Of a stretch of DNA of 64,000 bases, positions 41,720 to 54,149 are shown piece by piece (the stretch's first letter is position 1; every line of letters starts with the position of its first letter). The translations under genes were made by a program, and so were the position numbers. This DNA is from Craspedostauros australis (taxonomy: Eukaryota > Bacillariophyta > Bacillariophyceae > Mastogloiales > Achnanthaceae). A model generated the notes under the pieces. It was given only the letters and a program-made list of their open reading frames with translations. It searched no databases and had not been told where the DNA came from. Location of the stretch: assembly GCA_026770025.1 (NCBI GenBank), contig JAMXDE010000036.1, positions 434,001 to 498,000 on the forward strand. Reading direction: 5' to 3'.

Positions 41720-42690
41720 ACGTGCTGTGCATGTTCGGAGAAGTGGGTGTTATGAAGACTACCTACAGCAGGATCACTGCCAAGCTCAAGAACAGAGGTG
41801 AAGAAATGATATTCATTGGATATGCACAGCAACATGCATCTGGAGTTTACAACATGTACTGACCATCCACCCAATCACTGATCTGTTCTTGTGACATCAA
41901 ATGGCTCAATCAATCCTACCAAAACTTCCCTGGCTGGGTGCAAACACCAAACACACTTGATAACAATGATGCAGAGAACATCATGAGCAAGAACAATAAT
42001 GCAACAATGACAGATGCAGACAGCTTTCGAACCATTGGATGGAAGGGAGCAGCGCCAAAGGAGGACATTTATCGCACAACGGAGCGGAGATTGGGTATCT
42101 TTTTCCAACACAAACAAGTACCATCTCCTATCTGACAGCAATGGTGAAGACAAGGAAGCATCAATTGAACTGCTTGAGAACGGAGCAAGTCCGACCCTGA
42201 TGATGACAAGATCCAACCATCCAGCAACGAAGCCGACGATAACATGGGCATCACTCCTCCAAACACCCCAGCAAGGTCTGTGCGTGGTACACCAGCGAGA
42301 CCTCCACCAACCAAACCAAGCAAGTGTGACATGGCCAGAAAGGAGAGAATCCGACGTCACAAAGCATGAGGCAGGAAGGGAGAAGCTAATCCCAAACCAA
42401 CCACAGGAAAGAGTATCCCCAGAGCACTGCACACGCTTGCAGACTACAACATGCCAGGTCAAAAGGAACGAGGTGATGAGAGCGAATCATCATCGAATGA
42501 GGAGAGTGACAAGCTCAGCGACGAGCTAGTTGACAAGCCAAACGACGCAACAAGTGATGACAGGATGAATGCGATCATCGCCGAGACACCAGCAATCGAC
42601 ATCGGATTGTCGATGCAGGACCAGAGCAAAGAATCGGAGAAACACATCGAACCAACAACATTCGATGGAGCGTTCAATCATCTGGATCCC
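41720..42690 (+). pseudogene. Copia integrase tail and linker fragment
   Basis: Plus-strand reading from 41730 gives a copia integrase C-terminal tail (KLKNRGEEMIFIGYAQQHA, VYNMY, stop, then DIKWLNQSYQNFP). A decayed linker follows, ending in EPTTFDGAFNHLDP, equivalent to the PTTFEEYWDHADP junction of element C. The LTR beginning at 42691 cuts it exactly there. Stops and frame changes show it is dead. Confidence 0.75.
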
Positions 42691-43457
42691 TGTCGGAAAT
42701 CTGGGGTGGCGATGATAGTAGAAAGCTAATCATTTGTTAGAATCTACTTCTCTGAACTGTGAGCTCTTCATTGCTCTCAACTTCCAAAGTTTGATCTCCT
42801 CCTGAGATCTCCATGGATGCATCTACTGGTTCAGCATACATCCATCTTGCTTTCATCTCAAATTCATTGTGGACATGCATGCACTACCAAGTTGCCCATG
42901 CCTGTGCACTCATCACATTGTCTTGCCTCCAATAGTTTTGTTAGCATAGGCATCACTGAATCACAGACATCACCTGACTTGTTCCATTCAATTGGATCAC
43001 AGTTTCCATGTTTCACAAGAACAGCTTGGATGATCACTCCTCTGACTTCTCCGATCCTCTCCTATCCTTCTCCGATCATTCACTGGTTCATTGTCAGGGA
43101 CTTGTTCACAAGCCATCTCACACTTCGTGACGCTGGCCCATCCCGAATACTTTTTTCTTGTTCGTTGCGACATGGGACCATAGTTGCGCGTATCGTGATG
43201 CTGGTCACGAATCCAACATCGTCACCCCCTGCAACATTCGCATGTGACTCCCATTCCTGCATTGAGGTCACGAACATCACGGTCCGGTTCGCATTTGGCA
43301 CATGGCGTTCATCGCCTCAAAACACGTGCAGCTCACAATTTCGGTGTCACAAAGATCCAAAGTAGGAGGTGCGGTAATATATCGTTTCATGTCGCTCGAC
43401 TCCCCACGATTGGGGGGGTGCGGCAATTCGGTGTTCCAGAACACCCGATTCCTGACA
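42691..43457 (-). repeat. Solo LTR of the C-like family
   Basis: Begins TGTCGGAAATCTGGGG and ends CCCGATTCCTGACA, with an internal CTGAACTGTGAGC block as in element C and the LTR at 59543. It is opposite in sense to the copia fragment it interrupts. No target duplication is visible, so it may mark a deletion or recombination. Confidence 0.75.
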
Positions 43458-44053
43458 GCTGTACCGCTAACATCATGTCATGTTGAGGAGAAGAGCCCTG
43501 CGTTGCGCTTACTCGTACGTTGATACCATCGTATTGCGCACCATGTATGGATGTTTGAATGACGTTGATACTGATGATGGAACTGTGCCGCACACCGGGC
43601 GCAATGCGTCAACATGAAGACCATAGTAGTATGGTATGCGCAGCGTCGCAACATGCAGGCGCAGCATTCGCGGCCGCACTTGTCTTGTAGTGACGCATGT
43701 ATTAGTGTATTTGGTACGAGTGATTAACTTTATGTGTACTATTGGTAAGACTGCAACGCAGCCTTTCTTTCCGAAGGGCCATGCAATGGTACCAACATGA
43801 GCATCGTTGCGCAACTCATCAGAACCACCAGATGTCCTGAAGGATGCACGTATGCACGGATGGATGGATGTATGCGTGGATTGGAAACACCGAACCCCTT
43901 TTCGGCGTGCTCCTTTGGCTGGCGTCGGCGATGAACGACGCCTTCGTGAGGCGTGCGGCATTTGGCATCTTGGTCAGGCTGCCTGGTTGTTGCTTCGCGG
44001 CGCAAGACCCGCAATTCCGTCGTCGTTGATGTCATCTATGGAGATCATTCAGG
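43458..44053. other. No gene seen
   Basis: Non-coding sequence with no strong repeat except a short GGATGGATGGATG run near 43857. Confidence 0.5.
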
Positions 44054-47000
44054 CTACGACTTGGCCTTCTTGCTCTGTCTTGAGGCGATTGATGTAGAGT
44101 TGTCGATTGCGCGCTTGTTTCTTCTTGATGCCATGCAGAGCACAGCATGCGCGCCATGTTTTGCGGTTTTACTACGGCACTTACTCATTGCTTCCATCTG
44201 ATTCTTCAGGATGATGGAATCATCCACCACGAAGGGAACGTATGGAAAATGTTTGCCGTAGTTCCAAGCAACTGCGCTTCGCGTACCTGCAGCAGTGTAG
44301 ATCCGGCCTTTGCCAAAGAGAGGGTCCAGTCCGGAGTACGCCACTGCAGAGGCGTTGCTGATATACGTGTCCATGTTTGGGCTTGTATCCTCAGAGTAAT
44401 CTTTGGCTTGGATACAGATTGTTCGCAATCTGTAGATCTTCTTACCTGTCTTGACGTCCGTCCCCTCCGTAAGGAAGGTGACGTAGGCATCTGCGAACTC
44501 ACTGCTACCTTCTGCAACGTGGATGAGTGGCAGGTTGAAGATATATTTCACGACGTCTGTGGTTGTGCTGTGAGATGCGTTGGCGGGAGCGGCGGCGGCA
44601 GCCGGTTTCGTGGCTTCGTTGGGTGCTTTGTGAGATGTATTGGTGGAGTCGTCGATTCTCACCGCGGCAGTGTTATTGGTGAGTTGGCCGCCGTGGCGTC
44701 TTCCTGATCGTTGTCTTGCCCGGCGTTGGATGGTACCACGGCGTTCCAGAGCTTTATGAGTTTGTTGACAAGGTCGCGATAGACGAAAATTGGATGATAG
44801 GATTCCAACCACTTTGTGATTTCCGCTGGATCGCTTCCCCTCTGCGCAACATAATCTGCGCATCTGCCTTCCTGCATGAACATTGCATACATGTTGCGGA
44901 ATATGGCACCAAAGACGTTTTCAGTAACAGCGTTGGTGTCGTTCGCGCGTTGTACAACAGCAGCCTTGATGGCTTCCATGGATTATGAACCAACATCATC
45001 AGCAGCTTTGGCGTTGTTCACGCCTTGTGCTGTAGCAGCCTTGATGGCTGCCGAGAGTTGCGCAGCAGCAGCAGCTTTGGTGTCGTTCACGCCTTGTGCA
45101 GGAGCATCGTCGATGGGCGTCGTGACTTGTGGATCAAAAACAGCGTTGGCGGCGTTCGTGAGTTGCGCACAAACAGCATCGTCGATGGGGTTCGCGCGTA
45201 GTGCAACAGCAGTGTCGATGGCTTTCGTGAGTTGTGCAACAGCAGCGTTGATGCTTGCTTTGCATTGTTCATGAGCGGCGACGATGATTGGCTGGAGTTG
45301 TGTACCAGTAGCAGTCTTGATGCGCTGCTTGTCCGCTTCGGTCTTGACGCAAGTCATCATTGACTTGTGGAAGTACACCCGAGAAATTCCGAGATCTTCT
45401 GGAACCAGGGCCGGGCGAGTACCCTTGAGAGTCCAAAAGAGATCGCCGGCGCTTCTTTCCACACATTTCTCTCCCCTGGTCGTTTTGCATCTGTAGTGGG
45501 TTGGCTGGATGCTATCTGGGTGTGGTTTGATTCTCATCCCGACCTTGTTCAGAGCAGCAAAGATGTCTGCTTCCTGCTGCTGAATCGTGCCAGCATTGGA
45601 ACCATTGACGGGAGCAGCAACGACACGCCCATCATCATCTTTCTTCGCGACGGAGGACGCAGCGATGGCGGCCCCGGCCAGCAGCGCAGTGAGGGTTTCA
45701 AAGCTGGTCGAGGTTGTTCCGAGAAACGATTTCTCAGCCGCAATTGCTTCACCGCCTTGAATGAGCCAAAGGCAAAGGAGCTGCATGGCATCGCTGAGCG
45801 CGAATGGACTTGCCTGCGGCTCGAAGCTACCATAATCTCTGAGTGGCCTTGCAGTGACTAAGCCATACGTGACGACCAACCGATGCATGATGGCATCGCC
45901 CGCGTCCCCCTTGAAGCGTTGGAAGGTGATCCCGTAGTCCATGTTGCTCAGTTGATCAAGGCTGAGCTCTTCACTGAAAGGTTCATTCTGTTGGAAAAGA
46001 AGAACTGCCAAAGCCTGGGATGCTGCGAGCCGCGCAAGGTACGGATCGTCCACCAGAGTACTCATGCCATTGCTTTGCATGAAGATGGTGAAGGTGCGGG
46101 AAAGGATGACATTCTGCTCGTATTCATTCTCACTTGATTTCTTTCTGTTGTCTTGGTTGAACGCTTGTTGCTTGTCTGACACTCGCATGTAGATCGAGAT
46201 CATCCGGGCGTTGGAATCAACGATGGCCTTGAGAAGAGGGAACTGCTTAAGCTCTTTGTACTCTGGTATGATGGTATTCGTGTCGTCTTTCACGTATTCG
46301 CTGCGAAGAATGTGGTAGACGTCTGCGGGATTCAGCTTTGCAGAAATATCGAGGTGAGTGAAGTTCTCGGCGATTGATCCCGCCGGTGCTTGGCCGACAC
46401 CGGTGCCTGCCACAGAGAATAGAACTTTGATGTCAATGTGGTTGAGAAAACAGGGGTGTCCGCTTCAGCCCAGTTGTGTCAGCTTGTTGTTGGACTCCTG
46501 AAAGGACAGGCTCTGTTTGCTTGCATTCGAAGCGCCTTGTGGTGCTCCTGGTGGAGGGGGGTGTCTTCCTCCGTCAACTCTTTAGTGCATCTGTACTGGA
46601 TGAACTTCCCCAGCACCGTTTCAAAGTCGTCGTGACTGTCGATGATGGCCCGGACGAAGTTTGGGGACTTGCTTGCTTCGTCAATCCCAACAACGATGAA
46701 CAGTGTGGTCTTCTTTTGCATCTTCCCATCCAACACTTTCAGGAAGTTGACAAGTCTGTCGAGACTTTTTTGTCTCGAGTGAGGATCGATCTGACTTCAC
46801 CTGTGAGCTTCGCCCAGGATTTGTCCATTCGGTCTCTCTTGACTGCATCATCATCAGCATTCGATGAAGGGAGAAGTTGTACATCGACAGTGTCGAGCAA
46901 GATAGTGAACAGAGCGTCTCTGGTGTATGCGCTCGCCGCAAGCTGCACGGTCTTGCCGCTACCACTCTCTTCGTGGTACACATGGACCCGCTCGTCCTTG

Positions 47001-47929
47001 TGGGTGCCTGTTGGTGTGGGCGCTTTGATGAAGACTTGTTTGGGGATCATACCGCGATTTCCTCCATGTCGAAAGTCGGGGCCGCCGATGTAATTTGCGT
47101 ATCGAGTTTCATTTTGGCTGTTGATGTTCGAGGTGTACTTCAGACCACGAAAGCCATTGGGGTCGTTACCGCGGATCTCCTTCAACGGGTTGAGAACTGA
47201 TCGGCGTGGGTGAGTAGGATCGGCGAGTTTGTGATCGTTATTGGATTGCCGCACAGCATCGAGGATGCACTTGGGAATTGCATTCTTGACACGAAGCCAA
47301 GCCGAGAGCCATTGTTCGGTCAAGATCACAGGATTACGTTTGAAGGATGAGAGTGTTAGAGCAACTGCTCTGCCATCGGCCGCTACTCGGCAGTGAACCG
47401 AAGGACAATCCAGATGAAGTGCGGTGCGATCGTTGTTGGGGTGGTAATTAGATATATTAAACTGGAATTATGACCGGATGTTGTGGTCGGTTGGTCTGTT
47501 GTCATGTTTGTTTTGTTTGCTGGCCTGGTGTTGGTGGTGGCTTCCTGCTGTTGTGTTGCACCGTCGGATGACGTCAGTGGTTTACTCCGGTTTCGCGCCA
47601 TCTGTTCCCGCATTCGCAGCGTCAGCGTCAACAGAGAGCATTTCCATCAATGCTTGCACACCACCGCCCTTACGGACCATGTTGAGAATGCGCGTCTTGC
47701 ATTGTTTCTCTCTCAAAATCAGCAAGTCAACGTGGTTGGCGACATCAATAGCATCATAAGACTTGCCTGCCTCTTGCAGATGTTTTTCGACCTTTGCCTT
47801 CAGATGTTGCTTCAATTCTTCGGGTACTTCGCTCGAGTCGTTGGCCCAGAAAGATGCATTGTTGAAGATTGGGTCGAGAGCTTTAAGTGTGTCCTGATCA
47901 GCTTCAGTCGGTGGAGGAATGTCGCTCAT
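44054..47929 (-). pseudogene. Crinkler/RHS-like P-loop NTPase gene, broken or multi-exon
   Basis: Successive minus-strand frames belong together. 47929-47582 starts at ATG and has 115 residues with a coiled coil. 47461-46739 opens after a CAG acceptor and holds the Walker A EESGSGKT (about 46965). After a one-base shift in an A6 run (about 46768), 46479 onward holds the Walker B-like LFIVVGIDEAS. Another frame change is followed by IDIKVLFSVAGTGV and a helical domain (46413-44983) ending in Ala-rich repeats. An in-frame TAA at 44983 and a third shift follow. The last part has TICIQAKDYSED, like the QxK motif of PD-(D/E)xK nucleases. NTPase plus nuclease architecture is known from Crinkler/RHS effectors. 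Some breaks may be introns (GTGAGA donor near 44666). Family assignment is tentative. Confidence 0.45.
45010..45260 (-). repeat. Degenerate Ala-rich coding repeats
   Basis: Within the NTPase-like gene, several units of about 40-50 bp each contain GTTCGTGAGTTG(T/C)GCAACAGCAGC-like sequence and encode AxAQLTxAI/AQGVN(D/N)xKAA segments. They precede the in-frame stop at 44983. Confidence 0.6.
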
Positions 47930-48667
47930 CTTGCTGTTGACAGTCGTTCGGCGGAAGTGATTGGAGGCGAAAGGGCGACAGCAACAAGAAACCGTGGAGT
48001 TCTGGTGTTGGTGAGAGTGTTGTTGTGAGTGTTGATGCTATCAACAGCGACGACAATGTTTGATTCTGCTCACCTTGTCTTGTTCTGCCTTCGTGAGGAC
48101 TCCAGTCAGGTTCCGTTCAGCTTTGATTTCTTCGGTTGACTTCGAATCTCTTCAGATCGTGTGCTGCTGTATGCTATCGTGTTGTGCAGCGGCAGTTGTA
48201 GTGGCAGCAGCCCTGTTCGCTACCTGCGATGAATCAGTGTGTATGTGTGTGTGCGCTTTCTCCGCTGCTCCACGAGGACTCCTCGGCCAACCCAATAACC
48301 AATACGGGGACTGTAGGGTCTAGCGAAGGCGTGGCTGGTTCTGATGGTTGAGTATTGAGTGCTGTGGGCGTGTCAACGTCGACGTGTGATATTGGTTCCA
48401 GATGTCAGCACTGTGAGACCGGCGTGTGCAGTGGTGAGATCGTGGGCTCTGGTTTGGAGGTAAATTGGTAATCGTTAGTTGTCGATTTAGTTGGTTTGCG
48501 TTGTTGAGTTGATTGAACTCGCGGATTATGAGATGATGACGAGATGTTGTTCTTTCAGAATGCAAGTTGCAGGGTCAGCAGCATCTCCCGTGTAATTCGT
48601 CGTGATCATCATCCTCATTCGATTTGGGTCCTCGCAATACACCGTGTTGTACTTCATTTGGTCTTGG
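47930..48667. other. Intergenic, no gene seen
   Basis: Upstream region of the NTPase-like gene. A GTGTGTATGTGTGTGTG run occurs near 48240. Short frames only. Confidence 0.5.
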
Positions 48668-49093
48668 GGGGGGGAAGGGAAAACGTCGTTTTTTGCGAAT
48701 TACGACGAAGGAAAACGAAAGAAAAAAATGGATGCGGGCAACCAAATGGTGAAAAATTCTTACGTATTTTCGAAAGGGACTTGTGGCTTTTCTGCTTATT
48801 CTTGTGTTGTGCATGTACTGCATTTTGTCTTTTTTTGGATTTTGTCATTCTGGTCTGCGGATCCTCCACCCCTCCATGAAATTCCACACATTCGACAGCC
48901 ACAGAGCCAGCATGTTACCCTCTCTTCGAATGGGGGTTGCGGATGTTGTTCGAACTCTATCGCCACTTGACTTGTTGCATTTCCACCAGCAGGATTCATC
49001 TAGTTACAACAAGCAAAAGTTGCACATTCTGACTCCACTATTTATGCCATTCTCTTCTACATCTACAACTTTCGTTCGCCATACTGAAGGCAG

Positions 49094-51977
49094 TCAACTT
49101 GCATTACCACGGCGCTGTCGTGCTGACCTCCCTCGAGTCCTCATCCCAGTAGCAGTTGCCTCCCCTTGCTCATTCTCCTCATTGGCATCGTCATGTTGAG
49201 GGTTGTGTTCTTCCATCCCTCCTTCTGTTGATGGTGTTGATGTTGTCGATGCTACTTCAACCTCCAGGGCTTCTTCAAAACTTCCTTCCGCTGCCTCCCC
49301 TGCTCTTGTATCATCTTCAGGGACCGTTGCAGTGGATTCCAGCATTGCTGTTGGCGATGTCATTCCGATTCTGGTGCTTTCGGCTCCTACTGTTGCTGCT
49401 GTTGGTGATGGCATTGCCTGCATATCTGTTCGTCTTGTGTGATGGTCATCTCCTTCCTGGGCTGGTAGGACCCGAAGAGGCAATGTTGCTGCTGCTGTCC
49501 CCTCTGCCTGTGCCCTTACTCTTTCACTGTCTGGGCCTTCCACCAATGCTGTTGCTGGTGATCGCGGTGATGGCATTGCCTGTACATCTGTTCGTGTTGT
49601 GTGATGGTCATGTCCTTCATGGGCTGGTAGGACCCGAAGAGGCGATCCTGCTGCTGCTGTCCCCTCTGCCTGTGCCCTTACTCTTCCACTGTCTGGGCCT
49701 TCCACCAATGCTGTTGCTGGTGATCGCGGTGGTGGCATTGCCTGTACATCTGTTCGTGTTGTGTGATGAGAATTGCCATCCTTGGATGGTCGGGCCCGTA
49801 CAGGGGATGGGAGAATGCGACTGCTCCGTCTCCTTTCATCTGGACTTGGGCGATGGTGCATGCGCTGGTCTGCACCAGCTCCCACACCTGCCAGAACTGT
49901 TGCTGATGGACCTCCACCGACTGATCTGCTAGCCGACTGGCCAGCACCATCAACCAACGCCGCATCGAGGGAGATCTCCTCATGCTCCCACCATCTGTTG
50001 CCATTTGGGGAGACATCCACACTGACTTCAGGACCTCCTGCCAGGGGCACTTCTTTGGCAAGGCGAGGCTTCTTTGTTGCTCGTCGTTCTCCATGGACGT
50101 CTCCAAACAATCTGGGTCTCTGTTGCAATGCTTCATTCTGTGCCTTCTTCACACGCTTAGCCTCCACCTTGAGCGCCAGTTGAGCCTCCATCATCTCAAT
50201 CGTTGCTCTCTTGATTTCGATACGATCTCGCATTATATCGGTACTGTCTGTCATAATTGACATGGAGTCTTCAGTGGTGGTCTGGGTTGCTGTTGGGTGA
50301 CTGATTGAGGAAGCTGTGGGCGTGGCTTGTTGGCCATGCAGCCTTGGCTGTGTGGCCGATGGTAGTTGCCTGTTCTTGGTGTGCAGATTGTCCCCTGCTG
50401 GCTTGGGGTGGTGACTACCCGACTCGATTGTGGATCGGCGTGTTGGTGGTGTGAATCTGTTGCCAGCCTTTGTGGCTGCAGTGCTGACCTTATTGGTCAT
50501 CGTGCTCCCCAGAGTGTTGTTTGCATTTTGGTTGGTAATGTCAGTGGTGAAGCTTTGTGTGTTAGTGACTGTGTCATGGCCATCCTGATGCTTTCCGTCA
50601 CCATCTGTAAAGCCCAGACCATGGCATACAGAGAAGTGGCGGGTCACACCAACATTGGTCGCTTCCTTCAAACGTACCGTTATAGTGAGGATGTTGTGGG
50701 TGACACCGTCATTGTCCCGCAAAGCATGACGTAACCAGACCACTCCTCCCAATCTTCGGCATGGTGTGTCACAGAAGATGGTATCAATTGGAAATGGCAT
50801 GGGTACGAGCATTTCCGATCGAAATGCATCCGCAAAATCTTCGTTCCGAAACTGCTGCACATGGGCAGCCCGTTTTTGTCCTGCGTCAGAGAATGGTTGG
50901 CCCAACTTGTCAATGAGTATATCGACGATGCCGCCGTCATCTCCAAAAGCTGTTGGTGGCTTATATAGCAACACCAGGAACATCCGAGGTATGCCGTCCA
51001 CCTCCCGACTTTGGATGGTCACCGTCACATCATTCCTGGTGGTGCACGCAGGCATGTGGAAATCCACCCCAACCATACGATATCTCTCACCGCGAGGCTT
51101 CCACACTTGAGTTGTGTGGAAGACCTCAATGGTTCGACTCAGCTTGCGGAACTTGGCAACTCTTTGAGCGTCTGATAGCTCAAAAAAGCGGCCAAATCTT
51201 GCAGTGATGGGGTCCAGTGGGATGGTTTGGGATCTGTGTTCGACCCCTTTGTTGCACACCCCAAGGTAGTCGATGTCATCATCAGAATCCGTCTCTTCGA
51301 TATCGTCTGAGGCATCCTCATATGCAGCCCATGTATTGTCGTTGCTCCCATCTGTGTCGTTGGGAGCATTAGAGGAAGCATTGTCATCCTTGCTTGATCT
51401 ATCACTTGTGCTGCTTCGTGTGATTCGTCTGCTTGGTGCTGGCCTGTTGTTGTTGTTGGTGGCATCAGTCTGGTTGGTGCTGTTCCTGCCAGTGCAGCTG
51501 TGGCCGTTGTTGTTGTTGGAATTATGATTGGAGGCTTCCAGCACAGAGTCGTTAGCCTGTGGTTCATCCACAGGCCGGAGGTTGGCACCAAGCTTTTGGA
51601 CAGAAATCTTGTTTGGCATGCCGTCCTCTGGATGAAATGACAAAGCAATGAAGGGCATATGTTGGTTCCAAAGGACAGAGAGAAAGAGCAATGATGAGAA
51701 GTAGCCTTGTTGAGAACAGAGATGCTCAGGATGGAATGTTGACAATGATGCTGGGAGTGTCATACTTACGATGAAACAAACCCCTCTTCACCATTGCTCG
51801 TTTGAATTCACGGAGTGTCCGAACAAACTTCTTCGCATTGTACTTGAGCAAGAAAGAATGCTGAAGACGTAGAGGTGTTGCCTCCCAGTGCCATTTTGTT
51901 GGTTCATCCAAGAAAGCCTTGATCAGTGCTGTAGCATCAGGGCCATTTTTGTAGAAACGGACTTCAGAGCCAACCAT
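49094..51977 (-). CDS. Unrecognised 913-aa protein, possible second PIF/Harbinger gene
   Basis: Two exons, 51977-51770 and 51627-49094, are joined by a 142-bp phase 1 intron (donor GTAAGT at 51769, acceptor CATCCAG), giving 913 residues. The N-terminus (MVGSEVRFYKNGPDATALIK, then RTLREFKRAMVKRGLFH) is basic and helical. A long Asn/Ser/Asp-rich region follows, then a compact central domain (VWKPRGERYRMVGVDFHMP to LIDKLGQPFSDAGQKRA, about 215-350) of unknown fold. Next come a low-complexity stretch, a charged coiled coil (IMRDRIEIKRATIEMMEAQL) and a C-terminal tandem repeat. In PIF/Harbinger elements the second gene usually encodes a Myb/SANT-type DNA-binding partner of the transposase; no Myb domain could be confirmed here. 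Confidence 0.6.
49405..49775 (-). repeat. 162-bp coding tandem repeat in the 913-aa gene
   Basis: Two full units and a partial third encode HHTTRTDVQAMPxPRSPATA, LVEGPDSxRVRAQAEGTAAA and xLRVLPAxEGxD. The unit of 54 codons keeps the frame. High similarity between units suggests recent expansion. Confidence 0.85.
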
Positions 51978-51980
51978 TGT

Positions 51981-53106
51981 GGGGTGTGTGTCAATGGCTG
52001 AATGTGCTGGGTGGTCGAGGTGGGAGTATGAGAGTGTGCTGGTGCATTGATGTGGGAGTATGCAAGTGTGCCGTTGCGTTCATGCACTGATGTGCCAATG
52101 GCTGAATGGGCTGGTTGGTTGATGTGGGAGAACGAGGACGTGCGAATGTGCTGTTGCGTTCATGCACTGATGTGTCGATGGCTGAATGGGCTGGTTGGTT
52201 GATGTGGGAGAACGAGGACGTGCAAATGTGCTGTTGCGTTCATGCACTGATGTGTCAATGGCTGAATGGGCTGGTTAGTTGATGTGGGAGAACGACAATG
52301 CGCAAATGTGCTGTTGTGTTCATGTGGGGCATGTGTCGATGGCTGAATGGGCTGGTTGGTTGATGTGGGAGAACGAGGACGTGCGAATGTGCTGTTGCGT
52401 TCATGCACTGACGTGCCGATGGCTGAATGGGCTGGTTGGTTGATGTGGGAGAACGACAATGCGCAAATGTGCTGTTGTGTTCATGCACTGATGTGCCAAT
52501 GGCTGAATGGGCTGGTTGGTTGATGTGGGAGAACGAGGACGTGCGAATGTGCCGTTGCGTTCATGCACTGACGTGCAAATGGCTGAATGGGCTGGTTGGT
52601 TGATGTGGGAGAACGAGGACGTGCGAATGTGCTGTTGCGTTCATGCACTGACGTGCCGATGGCTGAATGGGCTGGTTGGTTGATGTGGGAGAACGACAAT
52701 GCGCAAATGTGCTGTTGTGTTCATGTGGGGCATGTGTCGATGGCTGAATGGGCTGGTTGGTTGATGTGGGAGAACGAGGACGTGCGAATGTGCTGTTGCG
52801 TTCATGCACTGACGTGCCGATGGCTGAATGGGCTGGTTGGTTGATGTGGGAGAACGACAACACGCGGATGTGCCGTTGCGTTCATGCACTGATGTGCCAA
52901 TGGCTGAATGGGCTGGTTGGTTGATGTGGGAGAACGAGGACGTGCGAATGTGCCGTTGCGTTCATGCACTGACGTGCAAATGGCTGAATGGGCTGGTTGA
53001 TTGATGTGGGAGAACGACAATGCGCAAATGTGCTGTTGTGTTCATGTGGGGCATGTGTCGATGGCTGAATGGGCTGGTTGGTTGATGTGGGCGAATGAGA
53101 ATGTGT
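51981..53106. repeat. 80-bp minisatellite, about 14 units
   Basis: The motif TGGCTGAATG recurs 14 times at about 80-bp spacing; most units read GGGCTGGTTGGTTGATGTGG then GAGAACGA. Two unit types alternate (GAACGAGGACGTGCGAATG and GAACGACAATGCGCAAATG), and some carry GTGGGGCATGTGTCG, hinting at a higher-order repeat. The array begins 4 bp upstream of the start codon of the 913-aa gene, so it occupies that gene's promoter/5' UTR. The frames it opens on both strands are not genes. Confidence 0.93.
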
Positions 53107-53374
53107 TGGTTTGCGTGGGTGAGCATCGTGGTTTTTTATGACAAGAATGATTTGTTTGGATCGGGCGTTTTTGCGATGTTGGCAATGCAACCGAAAGTGA
53201 TGTTGTGCAACACTGCTCTTTGTGGACGTGCTTGGTTGCGCTCCCGTTCTTTCCCTGCGTTAAAACAAACCAGCATGACCGTACGCTCCATCAAGACGCA
53301 AATTCCTTCCTGTGTGGCCACGCGTACATGCAGAAGCAGGCGCATTTCCATCGCAGCGATGAACTCCGCGTCAG

Positions 53375-53620
53375 CGTCCGCGCGTGACTTGGAACTGCCC
53401 AAAACGCCAAAACAGGATCGGGCAGTCCGTTGGCGCGGTTGAATACCACTTGGTGAATCGAAAACGAACACATTGAAGTTTCGCATTCCATGGCAGTGTT
53501 CGCTCGTGACTTGGAATGTCCAAAAAATGCCCAGGCAGGATTGAACAGTCCGTTGGTGCGGTCGAATACGACCAAGTCGAAATGAACTCGCAACCATTTC
53601 GCTCGACATGACCACACTCA
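53375..53620. repeat. Duplicated 125-bp unit
   Basis: Two diverged copies share CGTGACTTGGAA, then CAGGATxGxxCAGTCCGTTGG, then CGGTxGAATAC. Non-coding; part of the interior of the Harbinger-like composite. Confidence 0.7.
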
Positions 53621-54149
53621 AACAACGTCACAAAGAGCCCAAAACGCGGCCTCTTGGTCCCAAATGGTACTTTCATAGACGTTGATTGCACCGATATTGA
53701 CATGTGCCGAACAATTATCGACAAGAATGGGTCTAAGCAATGCCTTTTTGGGGTCAAAATGAACGCGAAGGCATAATTTAGTCTCGAATTCACATCAATC
53801 GGTATAGAAAGGGGCTAAAATATGCCCGAATGTTTCAGCTTGAACCGTTCATCGTTATTGTGCCTATTCAGATCTGCAATGCTCACAACAACACCCCAAG
53901 TTCGTTGTGCCTCAGGGACCAAACCGTTCAAAACTGCAGTGTACTTACAAACCAACCAACATGTCGGGCCGACGCGTCAAAGGCGACGCAGGGAAAACAC
54001 TGTTTCGATCCGAACAACGCAGACAGAATGACAAAAATGAACACGTGTTCCACGATTCGACGGCGAGATGGAAAAACTTTGCGACCGTTCGATGCGAACA
54101 TTCCAAGTCGAACTTCGCAGAGGGCGAATAAATGTGACAAAATGTTACC

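Noticed and set aside
41875..42462. 195-codon minus-strand frame
   Set aside because: Lies antisense to the copia integrase tail and linker, with no motif.
44983..46413. Separate 476-aa gene
   Set aside because: Its first codon is GTG, and the frame continues upstream into IDIKVLFSVAGTGV, so it is an internal piece of the NTPase-like gene.
48060..48323. Small plus-strand gene with a hydrophobic Cys-rich product
   Set aside because: No orthologue motif; runs into a GT microsatellite in the upstream region of the NTPase-like gene.
49156..49932. 258-codon plus-strand frame rich in Leu and Pro
   Set aside because: Antisense shadow of the 913-aa gene and its repeats.
52160..53190. Several overlapping open frames of 70-100 codons on both strands
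   Set aside because: They are all translations of the 80-bp minisatellite (unit not divisible by three but stop-poor) and have no independent support.
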